DNA of 35,553 nucleotides from an uncultured Erysipelotrichaceae bacterium (GTDB taxonomy: Bacteria > Bacillota_I > Bacilli_A > RF39 > UBA660): the NCBI GenBank assembly GCA_902798815.1, contig CADBYH010000015.1, forward strand, positions 30,898 to 66,450, given 5' to 3'. The notes under the pieces were generated by a model. That model was not told where the DNA came from. It saw only the letters and a list, made by a program, of their open reading frames with translations, and ran no database searches. The translations under genes were made by a program, and so were the position numbers. Shown one piece after another: positions 7,892-16,787 of this stretch (positions are counted from its first letter, which is position 1; each line of letters opens with the position of its first letter).

Positions 7892-10054
7892 CTATATTTT
7901 TTGGTTTTTTTCTAATTGTCTAAGTCTTAATGAATAAACTTTTGGATCTGGATCTAGGCAGTCATATATATTTCTTGGTCTTACATAATTTGTATTTGGA
8001 TTTAGAATATCATTTTCTAGTGCATAATCAACACAATTTCCTATTGCTTCATTCACATTAAATGCATCAACTTCACCATCAACAAAATTACTCAAAAATT
8101 TCTTTTGAGAATCATCAAGACTCGCATAAATATTATGTTTCTTATTTCCTTTATATCTTTTAAGAAGTGATTCATTTAATTCATCAGCGGCAATACGATT
8201 GGTTTTATGTAATTCACTCGCAATAAAGTCAGGTTCAAAACAAGAAACAACTGCTCCACCCTTCTTTTTAGACTTTACTTTAATTGTAGAAATCATTGTG
8301 TCAGGATCATAACCAAGTCTTTCTTTTTTTCCCATAGAAACAATAATAGGACTTTTTAAATTAATAGAAAAGAAAGAATTGACCTCATTAATTGGAGTAT
8401 TATCTTTTATTAAATCAAGTTGAATATTATTACCATTCCCTTTAATAATTGCCTTCTCACCTTTACCAAAGTTTTGAATAGGAACATCTTTACCTTCAAT
8501 TATTTTACCATTACCAAGTCTTACAGATTCAAGTTTTATTTCTTTAATATCCTCAAACACCTTATCAATTGATGTAGATCTATAATCAGTAGAATACTCA
8601 TAGAATCCATTTTGCTTTTTTTGATAGTCTCTAACACTATAACTAGATACTAAAGGAAATGAAAATTCAAATTCTGAAATTGACATATATTGAATTAACT
8701 CTTTTAGTTTAGAAATAACTCCAGTTGGAACAGCAGGTTTATTACACAATAATTTTAATTTTACTTTATCTTTATCAACAACTTCTCTAACAACAGTAAT
8801 GTAATAATCATCATCTATAATGAATACTGGTCCATCATATTTAACATCATCTGCTTTTCTAACTAAAATCTCTGAATCATTATCACAAGTACTTACTTCT
8901 CCAAGTAAAAACCAATTATCACTCACGTCAAATTTACTTTCTTGTCCTGAACCAACTTCTATTGGTTTTAATCTAAAATCAGTTTTTGATTTAAACTCAT
9001 CTGATTCATCACAAATATCATCTAATGATTTTCTTAATTCAGCTTCATATTCTTCTGCGATAGGTTTAAAATACATATCATATAAATCTAATAATAATGA
9101 CTTTTTATCAAAAGAAGAATTTGACTCATTATCAAATACAGTCTTTAAGTCTTCTAACTCTGAATCAAGTCTTCCATTCTTTTGATTACCAGTTAAAAAT
9201 GTCTGAATGTCTACTTTAGTTTTTAATAAATTTTTAATTATACTCTTATAAATATATTGTTTAGGGGCTCCACCTTTAGTAAGAATGTCAGCCTCATCTA
9301 TTGCAATCATAACTTCTGATGCTGAAGGAATTCTAGTATAATCATCTTTATTCTTATATAGATTAGAATACATCATAACGATTAATACTTTAATAGCAGG
9401 GTCTTGTTCCTTCATCTTCATTCCAATAATTTCAGCCATATCTGAAGGAGTAGTATATTCAAGTTCAATAAAGTTTAGTCTTCTGGTTAGCGGATAAGAA
9501 AGTTGTGCCCTATTATCATTCTTACATAAAATAACCTGTAACTTACTTGGATCATCTAATTTCAACTCACCAAATTGAGAGGTATAAATACTCCCTTCTT
9601 GTAAAAACTCTAATAAAAAACTATCTTCAACTGGTTTAGCCTTATCATACTCATCAACTCTAAGTATTACTCTTTTTCCTTTATTACATTCAGTAATAGC
9701 CTTAGCAACAAATCCAGGTATTATTAACTTTTCAGGATCATGAGTAATTGCCGCTACTAAATTAACATCTTCAAATGTTTCTTCCTTACCAGTCTTATCG
9801 TTACAAGTGTACTTAATAAAATCTATTTTTTCTCCAGTTAACTCTTCTAATACTTTAGTATAAACAATTGCAAAAGAACTTTTACCAGTTCCTGCTGGCC
9901 CATCTAAACAGAAAGCATAAACATCTTGTCCTTCATTTCTTTTTCCCATTGTCTGCATAATACCAATATATGTTCTCCATATTAAATCATCATTTGGTAA
10001 ATACCCATGTTTTATAAATAATTCTTTTATTCTGTCATAAGTAATATTTTCCAT
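7892..10054 (-). CDS. AAA+ ATPase partnered with the VWA protein
   Basis: This 720-residue protein has an N-terminal AAA+ core: Walker A DGPAGTGKSS (~51-60), Walker B VILRVDEYDKA (~129-139) and a sensor/arginine-finger-like region around LCKNDNRAQLSYPLTRRL (~176-193). The C-terminal ~450 residues are Asp/Lys-rich and I cannot assign them. The start overlaps the stop of the VWA gene (TAATG), so the two are translationally coupled. AAA+ plus VWA coupling is the hallmark of MoxR/RavA-ViaA-type chaperone pairs that remodel a target or insert a metal or cofactor. Here it lies downstream of a TelA-like protein and a second AAA+ ATPase. The substrate is unknown. Confidence 0.75.
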   Translation of the reverse strand: MENITYDRIKELFIKHGYLPNDDLIWRTYIGIMQTMGKRNEGQDVYAFCLDGPAGTGKSSFAIVYTKVLEELTGEKIDFIKYTCNDKTGKEETFEDVNLVAAITHDPEKLIIPGFVAKAITECNKGKRVILRVDEYDKAKPVEDSFLLEFLQEGSIYTSQFGELKLDDPSKLQVILCKNDNRAQLSYPLTRRLNFIELEYTTPSDMAEIIGMKMKEQDPAIKVLIVMMYSNLYKNKDDYTRIPSASEVMIAIDEADILTKGGAPKQYIYKSIIKNLLKTKVDIQTFLTGNQKNGRLDSELEDLKTVFDNESNSSFDKKSLLLDLYDMYFKPIAEEYEAELRKSLDDICDESDEFKSKTDFRLKPIEVGSGQESKFDVSDNWFLLGEVSTCDNDSEILVRKADDVKYDGPVFIIDDDYYITVVREVVDKDKVKLKLLCNKPAVPTGVISKLKELIQYMSISEFEFSFPLVSSYSVRDYQKKQNGFYEYSTDYRSTSIDKVFEDIKEIKLESVRLGNGKIIEGKDVPIQNFGKGEKAIIKGNGNNIQLDLIKDNTPINEVNSFFSINLKSPIIVSMGKKERLGYDPDTMISTIKVKSKKKGGAVVSCFEPDFIASELHKTNRIAADELNESLLKRYKGNKKHNIYASLDDSQKKFLSNFVDGEVDAFNVNEAIGNCVDYALENDILNPNTNYVRPRNIYDCLDPDPKVYSLRLRQLEKNQKI

Positions 10055-10938
10055 TATCTTCTTCTCCCATCCGTCTTCTTTAAAATTAACTTTTTCTGTC
10101 CATCTACATAATCATAACTATCCATATGTAAGAAATGACTTCTTAAATCATTAAAATTTTGTGTGTAATATGCATTACCTTTAAAATTCTTAAAATCATA
10201 TTTTGTGTAATTATATCTACTCTCAAAACAAAACCAATATACTTTACAAAATTCAGATAACTTACAAACAGCATCGTAAGGATCAAAATCTGCAAAAACA
10301 ACACATTTTTGGGCATTCCTTTTTTCTAATAAATCATTAAGTCTGTGAGATTCTCTTTTTGTTATAAAATTACCATAATTATCAGAACATAAAACTTTTT
10401 TTAATTCTTCAATAGATTTAATCCCATCATCAGCATGGATTATTCCATTTACAAAGTCATCAAATCCATAAATGATAGATACACCATTCTTAAGTAAAAT
10501 AAATGATATCTTAGCTAAAAGATCAGTGTAATGATACATAGAACCAGAAACATCAAAATAGAAACTTAGAGGAATTGATTTTTCGCTTCCTAAAGAAGGT
10601 TCTTCTATATATCTCTGATTAGGTATATCCATATAATTATTAGTTTCCATTCTAGTAATAATTCCTGGAAAATTATACCCTTCATCTCCTCCTATAGATC
10701 CAGCTCTTTCAAAACCCATCTTATTAATATCACTATCTTTTTTAAAAGATGTATCAATAAAATGTTTAATCGCAAGAATAAGTAATTCTTCATCTACATC
10801 CTTATTATCTCCCTTATCCTCTTCAATATCAGGTTTAATAAAAGATTTAACTGGTTCTGTATTAATCATAGTAGAATCAGTATTATTAACATATTCATTA
10901 CCATTATTACTACCAAAATTAAATTTATAGAAAGGCAT
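10054..10938 (-). CDS. VWA (von Willebrand A) domain protein
   Basis: The 294-residue protein has a MIDAS signature DVSGSM at about residues 129-134, preceded by the beta-strand SIPLSFYF, and a later acidic strand VVFADFDPYD. The N-terminal ~110 residues are acidic and unassigned. The start at 10938 (MPFYKF) is chosen because GGAGGTG lies 6-7 bp upstream; the longer frame from 10956 would include that site. It has its own promoter (10967-10995) after a terminator, and overlaps the AAA+ gene by one base. By analogy with ViaA/CoxE-type proteins it probably couples the ATPase to a client. Confidence 0.8.
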   Translation of the reverse strand: MPFYKFNFGSNNGNEYVNNTDSTMINTEPVKSFIKPDIEEDKGDNKDVDEELLILAIKHFIDTSFKKDSDINKMGFERAGSIGGDEGYNFPGIITRMETNNYMDIPNQRYIEEPSLGSEKSIPLSFYFDVSGSMYHYTDLLAKISFILLKNGVSIIYGFDDFVNGIIHADDGIKSIEELKKVLCSDNYGNFITKRESHRLNDLLEKRNAQKCVVFADFDPYDAVCKLSEFCKVYWFCFESRYNYTKYDFKNFKGNAYYTQNFNDLRSHFLHMDSYDYVDGQKKLILKKTDGRRR

Positions 10939-10966
10939 AAAACACCTCCAAAACATTTTACTTTCT

Positions 10967-10995
10967 ATAATAATATATAATCATTTTTATATCAA
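10967..10995 (-). promoter_or_regulatory. Promoter of the VWA-AAA pair
   Basis: TTGATA (10990-10995), a 17-bp spacer and TATTAT (10967-10972) on the minus strand, just after the upstream terminator. It makes the VWA-AAA pair a separate transcription unit within the island. Confidence 0.6.
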
Positions 10996-10997
10996 TA

Positions 10998-11025
10998 AAA
11001 AACCACTAGTTAACTAGTAATTTTT
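10998..11025 (-). terminator. Terminator after the 293-aa gene
   Basis: A 12-bp stem with two G-U pairs (10998-11009 with 11014-11025) and a UUAA loop, followed by U on the minus strand. It touches the stop codon at 11025. Confidence 0.7.
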
Positions 11026-11906
11026 TATCTTATTAATTTCTTTATCTTTGGAATATCAAATTCTTCTTCAAGATTAAGATTTTTAATTAATTTAATAGTA
11101 TCTTTATAAATATTTTCTCCAGAGATACCTATTTCATCAGGAGTAGATACAACTAAATCAGTATCTTTCAGATTAAAGAATCTTCTTACTTTTTTTTCTT
11201 CTAATGTTCTTCCATACCCATCAGACCATTCTTCTTCAAAAGGTAGACTTTCTTTTACTCTAAATAGTAATCTTCTTAAAAATTCTCTTCCAACTAATGG
11301 AAAATAACATTTCTTAATATCAAGCATCATATCTGATGGTTTTTTTAAAACAACTTCTATATTTACTATTTCATATCCGCATTCTGCAACCTCTTTAGCA
11401 ACAAAATTTATAATATCTCCCTTCTTTTCAAGAGCATCCATTATATAAAGAGTTGCTAGTCCTCTATTAAATATTTCTTCTCTTTCTGTATAATGGGGAT
11501 AAGATAGAGAAAAATACATATTCCTAACAACTCCTGTTCTACTCCTGTCATATCTTAGCATACAGTCTGGTACTTCTGCTGCTACTAAAGGAGCAAGAGG
11601 TATTCCTCCGTATAATCCTCTTCTTAAATCCCTATTATCAGATGTATCAATAGTTGCATGTTGCATTCTTTCACTAGCAATTAAAAAATTATCAAATCCA
11701 TATTCATATCCATCAATAATATATTCAATTGCCTTTTCTAATGAATCTCCAGCAAAATTACTATTTTTTTTTAGAGATGCTTGTTCTTCAAAGATTCTAT
11801 CATTTACACGAGGATTTGATTTCAAATAATAATATAAATCAGTTAAATCATCAAACAATACATTATATAATGTAATATAATCTCTTTTTTCTATATTCAA
11901 TTTCAT
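11025..11906 (-). CDS. Conserved-looking protein of the TelA/AAA island, possibly VWA-like
   Basis: This 293-residue soluble protein is unrecognised with certainty. Visible pieces are a segment with EVPDCMLRYDR, a strand and helix around NMYFSLSYPHYTERE, then NRGLATLYIMDALEKKGD, KKCYFPLVGREFLRRLLFRVKE and VSTPDEIGISGENIY. The layout (xPxCM, a hydrophobic strand, RG...DALEKKG) recalls by memory the VWA-like phage-type family DUF7192; this is unverified. It has no visible MIDAS DxSxS. It lies 20 bp after the MoxR-type ATPase gene and ends in a terminator, so it closes the first transcription unit of the island. Confidence 0.65.
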   Translation of the reverse strand: MKLNIEKRDYITLYNVLFDDLTDLYYYLKSNPRVNDRIFEEQASLKKNSNFAGDSLEKAIEYIIDGYEYGFDNFLIASERMQHATIDTSDNRDLRRGLYGGIPLAPLVAAEVPDCMLRYDRSRTGVVRNMYFSLSYPHYTEREEIFNRGLATLYIMDALEKKGDIINFVAKEVAECGYEIVNIEVVLKKPSDMMLDIKKCYFPLVGREFLRRLLFRVKESLPFEEEWSDGYGRTLEEKKVRRFFNLKDTDLVVSTPDEIGISGENIYKDTIKLIKNLNLEEEFDIPKIKKLIR

Positions 11907-11926
11907 AATATCAAATCCTTTCTTTT

Positions 11927-14080
11927 TTATCTTCCTTTTATTATAGGTTCTACCATATTATTAAATTTTTTTAATATTTTTTGTGAACCTTCCTTATATG
12001 AATCAGAACCCATATTATTCATAGTTTTATATATACTATTTAATGTATCTTTATCTTTTGTTTGAATGAATTCAAATTCTAATAACTTATCTATATCAAA
12101 TGCATCATTTTCTAGATACTCTCTTAATGTTTCAGCATCTCTTGTTGTGAAAGTACCTGTTGTATTTATCTCTCCTGTAATGGTAGACATTTTTTCTATT
12201 GCCTTTCTAAAATTAATAGCAAAATAGAACCAATCTTTATGATCCTTTAAAATTCTTTCTTCTACTCTATTATCATAATTTACATGTACCGGAGTTAATC
12301 TCTGCATTACAGACTCATCCATTTTTTGTCTTGTATTGTGTGCAGATGTTCTACCGGAACCATTAGTATTACCTGCTGCTATTATTCTAAAATTAGGATG
12401 TCTTTTTGTAATAAGTCCATCAGGGAATGTATATGATGTATTATTCTTTCCTAAGAATCTATTTAATACTACAGTTGCATTAGCAATACCATTATCTAAT
12501 TCATCTAAAAATATAGTATCTCCATATTTATAACACCTATAAAAGTTTCCCGGAACAAATTGTCCTGTTGCTGAATTTGTATAACCAATTATATCTTGTT
12601 CATACAAAACATATCCATTAGTAACTATGTTTGTACTAAGTAATTTAGATAATTGTTTTTCTATCATAAAAGTTTTTCCACATCCACTAGGTCCATACAT
12701 ATAAGGAACTTGTCCTTGCATAATTAATTTAGTAATATCATCAAACTTTTCATGATATATTCCACCATTTTCAATATCTTTTTCTTTTGCTCTTAATAAT
12801 GTTTCAAATCTTTCACCAAATGGAATTCTTTCATCAAAGTAATAATTAATCTTTTCATCAACTATTCTTTCTCTTGGAATAATTATAGCTGGGGAAGTTA
12901 TTATTCTAGAAGTTGGAGTATCTCCATCTTTTGGTATAGTTGATATGTGTTCGCTTATTACTTTTAACCCACTTAGGTATGCATCACTTTCTTTTGTGCT
13001 TTCTACTAATTCTTTAATTTTCTCATTACTATTAATAAACTCTTCTAATTTCTCAACAGATACATCGCTTGCTGCATTTATTCTTCCAAGTTGTACTTCA
13101 ACAGCAGCACTAATTTGTTTAACAATTAATTTTAATTCTTCTTTTTTCTTTGATAATTCTCTTTGTAATTCTGCAAACAACTCTACTTTTTGATTATTTA
13201 TTGAATCTTTTTCTTGAGATAATAATTCTAAATATTTAGCATTAAAGTCTTCTAATATTTTATTTGCTTTTACTTGTAATTCTTCTAAAGAACTAATCTT
13301 AATATCAGTTAATTCATCTCTACTCAATTTTACTTGAACCTTTATTTCTGCAATTATTGATGTAGCAGTATTAATTAATAATTTTAATTTAGAAGATTCA
13401 TCATTAATCATATCTAATTTACGATTTATTTCAGCAAGAGTACCTCTATCAATATCATAGATACCATTTTGTTTTTTATCTTCTCTTATTTTTTTATTAA
13501 TTACTCTATTAATATCAATATCTGAATATAGATAATCAACTAAATTATCAGTTCTTAATAATTCTCCAAGAGATGATAATAGACTTCTGTCATCTAAATA
13601 ATACATTCTTGCTTTAAAAGGATAAGAAATAAGTTTATATAAATTTTCTTTATTATCTACAGAAAAATTATCTAAATTTAATTGTTGTTTAATTAGATTT
13701 AAAGATTCTAAAACCAACTCTTTATCACTAAAGGCAGAAGATAGTTGCATGTAATATGAAATATTCCAATCACTACTATTATCTACTACATTTTCATTTA
13801 AAAAATCATAGATATTTTTAAATAAATTTTTCTCCTCAGTTGTTCCTTTTTTTACTACATCTTTATATACAGTTAAAATATTATTTAATGACTTTTCAAC
13901 ATCCCATCCATAATCAGAAATATCATATAAAATATTTCCTAAGAATTTATCATCATTAAATTTTTGTCTATATGATTCAAGATTTAATCTACTTAGTGCA
14001 TCAGCAAAATAACTATTATTTATTTTTGCTCTTGCGACAAGGTTATTAAAACTTCCATCAACCCTATCAAATAATCCCAT
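11927..14080 (-). CDS. MoxR/CobS-type AAA+ ATPase with long N-terminal helical region
   Basis: The 717-residue protein has ~200 residues of helical sequence, a coiled coil (~210-380, rich in Glu/Lys/Leu), then an AAA+ core. The core has Walker A YGPSGCGKTF (~462-471), Walker B TIFLDELDNG (~522-531), sensor 1 RIIAAGNTNG (~565-574) and a MQRL arginine-finger region (~592). The motif spacing fits the MoxR/CobS/dynein-like clade, which pairs with VWA proteins as metal-insertion or chaperone machines. The start overlaps the stop of the upstream gene (TAATG). The long coiled coil is unusual for MoxR and could contact the TelA-like protein, itself helical. Confidence 0.8.
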   Translation of the reverse strand: MGLFDRVDGSFNNLVARAKINNSYFADALSRLNLESYRQKFNDDKFLGNILYDISDYGWDVEKSLNNILTVYKDVVKKGTTEEKNLFKNIYDFLNENVVDNSSDWNISYYMQLSSAFSDKELVLESLNLIKQQLNLDNFSVDNKENLYKLISYPFKARMYYLDDRSLLSSLGELLRTDNLVDYLYSDIDINRVINKKIREDKKQNGIYDIDRGTLAEINRKLDMINDESSKLKLLINTATSIIAEIKVQVKLSRDELTDIKISSLEELQVKANKILEDFNAKYLELLSQEKDSINNQKVELFAELQRELSKKKEELKLIVKQISAAVEVQLGRINAASDVSVEKLEEFINSNEKIKELVESTKESDAYLSGLKVISEHISTIPKDGDTPTSRIITSPAIIIPRERIVDEKINYYFDERIPFGERFETLLRAKEKDIENGGIYHEKFDDITKLIMQGQVPYMYGPSGCGKTFMIEKQLSKLLSTNIVTNGYVLYEQDIIGYTNSATGQFVPGNFYRCYKYGDTIFLDELDNGIANATVVLNRFLGKNNTSYTFPDGLITKRHPNFRIIAAGNTNGSGRTSAHNTRQKMDESVMQRLTPVHVNYDNRVEERILKDHKDWFYFAINFRKAIEKMSTITGEINTTGTFTTRDAETLREYLENDAFDIDKLLEFEFIQTKDKDTLNSIYKTMNNMGSDSYKEGSQKILKKFNNMVEPIIKGR

Positions 14081-15264
14081 TATTTCTTTGCTCCTTTCTT
14101 ATATTGCTTAATGGAATCTATTGTATCGACATCTATATGTTCAAAACCGTCTAAACTATAATTTGAAGATAAATCCCTATCTTCATTAAGACAAGTAACT
14201 TCATATATATAATCATTATTTTTACTTATCTCTTTAATTAAGAATTCATTATTTAAATCATAAAGTTTTCTTAAAGTAGTTGTTTCTTCTTTCTCATCTA
14301 ATAAGACTGAAACTATACCATCATACTTTGAAAATCCCTCTTTCATTGTTTTTATAATATCTACTCTATCTTCTGAGAAATTTAATAATATTAAATTATC
14401 TCTATATAGAAGTTCTCCATCTTTTTTTAGATTTTGACTATAAAAGCATAGATAGGTATTATCATTTACCTTTAATATATTAACTATGTCTATAATACCC
14501 ATCTTTTCTAAGTAATATTTTATTTTTTTATAATCCTCATCTAAAATAGTTTCATTAGTATCATTAACATAATACAAATAATTATCTGCATATATTTTTT
14601 TTAATGATTCATTATTTAATGGATCATATTCCAATTTTCCTTCATAATTTCCATAATTAAATTCTGATATAACTTTGTTATTAGTTTGTTTGATTGTTCC
14701 TGATATATAGTTATCAGAACTACCAATATTTCCAATTCTAAAATATAAGCAATCATCTTTGTTGTATATCAACATATTTGTACTATGAGAGATACCAGAA
14801 ATACTATAATCTAATTTGAATTTTCTATTATATCCTTCTATGTTATTTATTTCAAAAGATGTATTTTTTAATATCTCATTAGATATTAATTTTAAAGTCT
14901 CAATTAAATAAGGTTGATATTTATTTAATAACTTATTTTCATAACTATAGTAATCTATCTGAGTATTTTTCTCCTCTTTTTGATCTAATACATAAAAAGA
15001 AGCGTTCTTAATTAATTTTTCTGTAAATTTTCCTAGTAATATAATATTTCTCTTATCTTTTTCTTTATTATATCTCTCAAGTACTCTTTTTATTAATGAT
15101 CCAAATAATGGATCTTTATAATCTACTTCTATTATTGAAGCATTGTTATATACTAGTTTTATTCCAACGTATTTGTTATTTTCTTTATCAAAAATACTAT
15201 TTGTGGAAAAAACATATATTAAATTTAAGTTTCTTACTTCATTAACTTTTGAAACGTTTAGCAT
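14080..15264 (-). CDS. Unknown protein of the TelA/AAA island
   Basis: A 394-residue soluble protein, Asn/Lys/Ile-rich, with alternating strands and helices and no motif I can name. I place the start at 15264 (MLNVSKV), where GAGGAA lies 8 bp upstream. This overlaps the end of the TelA-like gene by 23 bp; the longer frame from 15288 lacks a better ribosome binding site. It overlaps the following ATPase gene by one base, so it is translationally tied on both sides. A specificity or adaptor protein for this system is possible, but only from position. Confidence 0.7.
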   Translation of the reverse strand: MLNVSKVNEVRNLNLIYVFSTNSIFDKENNKYVGIKLVYNNASIIEVDYKDPLFGSLIKRVLERYNKEKDKRNIILLGKFTEKLIKNASFYVLDQKEEKNTQIDYYSYENKLLNKYQPYLIETLKLISNEILKNTSFEINNIEGYNRKFKLDYSISGISHSTNMLIYNKDDCLYFRIGNIGSSDNYISGTIKQTNNKVISEFNYGNYEGKLEYDPLNNESLKKIYADNYLYYVNDTNETILDEDYKKIKYYLEKMGIIDIVNILKVNDNTYLCFYSQNLKKDGELLYRDNLILLNFSEDRVDIIKTMKEGFSKYDGIVSVLLDEKEETTTLRKLYDLNNEFLIKEISKNNDYIYEVTCLNEDRDLSSNYSLDGFEHIDVDTIDSIKQYKKGAKK

Positions 15265-16432
15265 AAACTTTTCCTCTGCGATAACCATGAGTTCCTTTTA
15301 ATCCATCTAATACTTCATTAATACCAGATAATTCTTCTTCATACTCATCAGATGCATTATTAACTTCTAATAATACAGCTTCATCGCTTGCAATTCTTTC
15401 TGTTAATCTTTGTTGAGTGTCTTTAATTACTTGAATACCATGTTCAATAGCACTTTGTAATGTTTGAATTGATTCTGTTGTTAATCCTCCATTTACTGCT
15501 AATTCTGAAATAGCCTCTGTATTTTGAATAATAGCAGTTGCATTTTCTTGATATGCTCTGTTAGTAGCATCATTTAATTTTTCTAAATCACTTGCTCTTT
15601 TAGTTTGTTGTCTATTAAAAATCATACAACTACCTTGATTCATTAAAACTGGTTTTTGATCCTCAATATATGATTGTTGTTGTCCAACTAAAATCATTTC
15701 ATTATGTTGTTGTTCAGCATAAACTAGTAATTGTTGTTTATAAGCTGTAAATACCTTTCTTAATTTATCTAACTTATCATTAAATACATGAGCAATTAAT
15801 TCTTTCTTTCTAATTTCATCTGCTAGTTCTTCAGCATCAGGTGATTTTTTCATTTGTTCTATTTCTTCTAAATATAGAAAATAATCTGCTTCTCCTGCTT
15901 GAATAGTCATTTGCAAATGCTCTAAGTATGGTTTCATTGAATAAGCAATTTGTTGTCTTAAATTAATATCATTTAAAGATTCTTGCATTTGTTCTTCAAT
16001 ATAACTACATACATTTTCTATGTTGTCACAATATGCTTGATATCTTGCTCCATAACTATTTTGTTCTTTTTCTCTTTCAAATTTCTTAACTCCAAGTTTA
16101 GTTAATAAACTTTTACCTCTAGCTACGATTGCTAATTCCTTTTTACTAGATTTTCTATCGCTTTCTTCAAGTTCATCTTCAAATGAATATAATCTTTCAA
16201 TCATACTATCTGATAATGATTGTTTTCCTTGTTTAATAGATAGACCTGCTGTATTAACTAATATATCTGAAATAGCTTGTTTATCATCATGACCATAATA
16301 TAAAATACTTTGTGGATCATCAAAATCTACTCTTTCAAAACCTGTAGGTAAGTTATCAAGTACTGCTAAATGAGCATCTCTTACACTTAATTCCTTTGCA
16401 CTTTCAACATTAACATTAATAAAATCTTTCAT
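15242..16432 (-). CDS. TelA-like (toxic anion resistance family) protein
   Basis: The 396-residue, almost all-helical protein resembles the TelA/YceH family. A long helical bundle ends in a region like TelA's closing repeat (MIFNRQQTKRASDLEKLNDATNR, ENATAIIQNTEAISELA, LQSAIEHGIQVIKDTQQRL). TelA proteins occur with TerC/TerD genes in tellurite, phage and metal-stress loci; their biochemical role is not settled. The start at 16432 (MKDFIN) has AAGGAGG 7 bp upstream; the longer frame from 16477 would read through that site. It is the first gene after a long structured leader. The identification is by pattern and moderate. Confidence 0.62.
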   Translation of the reverse strand: MKDFINVNVESAKELSVRDAHLAVLDNLPTGFERVDFDDPQSILYYGHDDKQAISDILVNTAGLSIKQGKQSLSDSMIERLYSFEDELEESDRKSSKKELAIVARGKSLLTKLGVKKFEREKEQNSYGARYQAYCDNIENVCSYIEEQMQESLNDINLRQQIAYSMKPYLEHLQMTIQAGEADYFLYLEEIEQMKKSPDAEELADEIRKKELIAHVFNDKLDKLRKVFTAYKQQLLVYAEQQHNEMILVGQQQSYIEDQKPVLMNQGSCMIFNRQQTKRASDLEKLNDATNRAYQENATAIIQNTEAISELAVNGGLTTESIQTLQSAIEHGIQVIKDTQQRLTERIASDEAVLLEVNNASDEYEEELSGINEVLDGLKGTHGYRRGKVYAKRFKS

Positions 16433-16439
16433 ACAAATT

Positions 16440-16446
16440 CCTCCTT
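16440..16446 (-). promoter_or_regulatory. Shine-Dalgarno of the TelA-like gene
   Basis: AAGGAGG on the minus strand, 7 bp before ATG 16432. It lies only 4 bp downstream of the last leader hairpin (16451-16484), so folding there could affect access. Confidence 0.85.
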
Positions 16447-16450
16447 CTTT

Positions 16451-16545
16451 AAGAGTCTTGTTGTATGAAAAAAACAAGACTCTTTTTATAGTCTTGTTTC
16501 AAAAAAAAGAACAAGACTATTTTTTTATTAAAAGTCTTGTTCTTT
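16451..16545 (-). terminator. Competing hairpins (expression platform) in the TelA leader
   Basis: The leader holds alternating copies of AACAAGACT and AGTCTTGTT, which allow three hairpins. C pairs 16533-16545 with 16506-16518 (13 bp) and ends in eight U (16508-16501): an intrinsic terminator. A pairs 16510-16520 with 16488-16498 (11 bp), uses the 3' arm of C and has no U-run, so it looks like an antiterminator. B pairs 16473-16484 with 16451-16462 (12 bp) just before the Shine-Dalgarno. C and A cannot form together. The 5' arm of C is also the 3' end of the aptamer-like element. Confidence 0.75.
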
Positions 16546-16638
16546 ATAAATAACCCAGATAAATATTTATCGACATTGTTGAGTTACTGCATCCTAAATC
16601 AGAATACTTTTTTTATGATGGAACTACTCCCTTTCAAT
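16527..16638 (-). ncRNA. Candidate yybP-ykoY-type (Mn2+) riboswitch aptamer
   Basis: The transcript should start about 16638. Its first bases AUUGAAAG can pair (one G-U) with CUUUUAAU at 16534-16527. Directly inside this helix are GGGAGUAG on the 5' side and ACAAGA on the 3' side, which fits the junction of the yybP-ykoY family (GGGGAGUAG ... CAAGAC). An inner helix AGUU-CAUC with GAUG-AACU is possible. The usual CAUAC-type second loop is not clear to me. The 3' strand of the closing helix also forms the terminator stem, so ligand binding would favour read-through. Known members sense Mn2+ and often control TerC-type and other metal-handling genes. Confidence 0.55.
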
Positions 16639-16644
16639 GAATTA

Positions 16645-16673
16645 ATATTACCATGTTTTTTTTACTTTGTCAA
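16645..16673 (-). promoter_or_regulatory. Strong promoter of the TelA/AAA operon
   Basis: TTGACA (16668-16673), exactly 17 bp, then TAATAT (16645-16650) preceded by TGG (extended -10). It is the best consensus promoter in the window and places the start at the 5' end of the riboswitch-like leader. Confidence 0.85.
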
Positions 16674-16755
16674 TACATATTCGTTCGCATATGTAGCAAT
16701 AGCACCATATGAGAAACTTAAAGTTATTAATAATAACTCCATAATTTGTATTAAA

Positions 16756-16779
16756 AAAGCAAGTTTTTACACTTGCTTT
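16756..16779 (-). terminator. Terminator of htpG
   Basis: A 9-bp stem (16756-16764 with 16771-16779), a 6-nt loop and a U-run on the minus strand, 8 bp after the htpG stop. Confidence 0.82.
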
Positions 16780-16787
16780 GCATTTTA

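Noticed and set aside
8820..9185. Plus-strand 121-codon frame
   Set aside because: It is antisense to the 720-aa ATPase gene, with low-complexity Ser/Asn content and no ribosome binding site.
16451..16545. CRISPR-like array of the 9-nt GTCTTGTT motif
   Set aside because: The copies alternate in orientation, are too short and lack spacers; they form leader hairpins.
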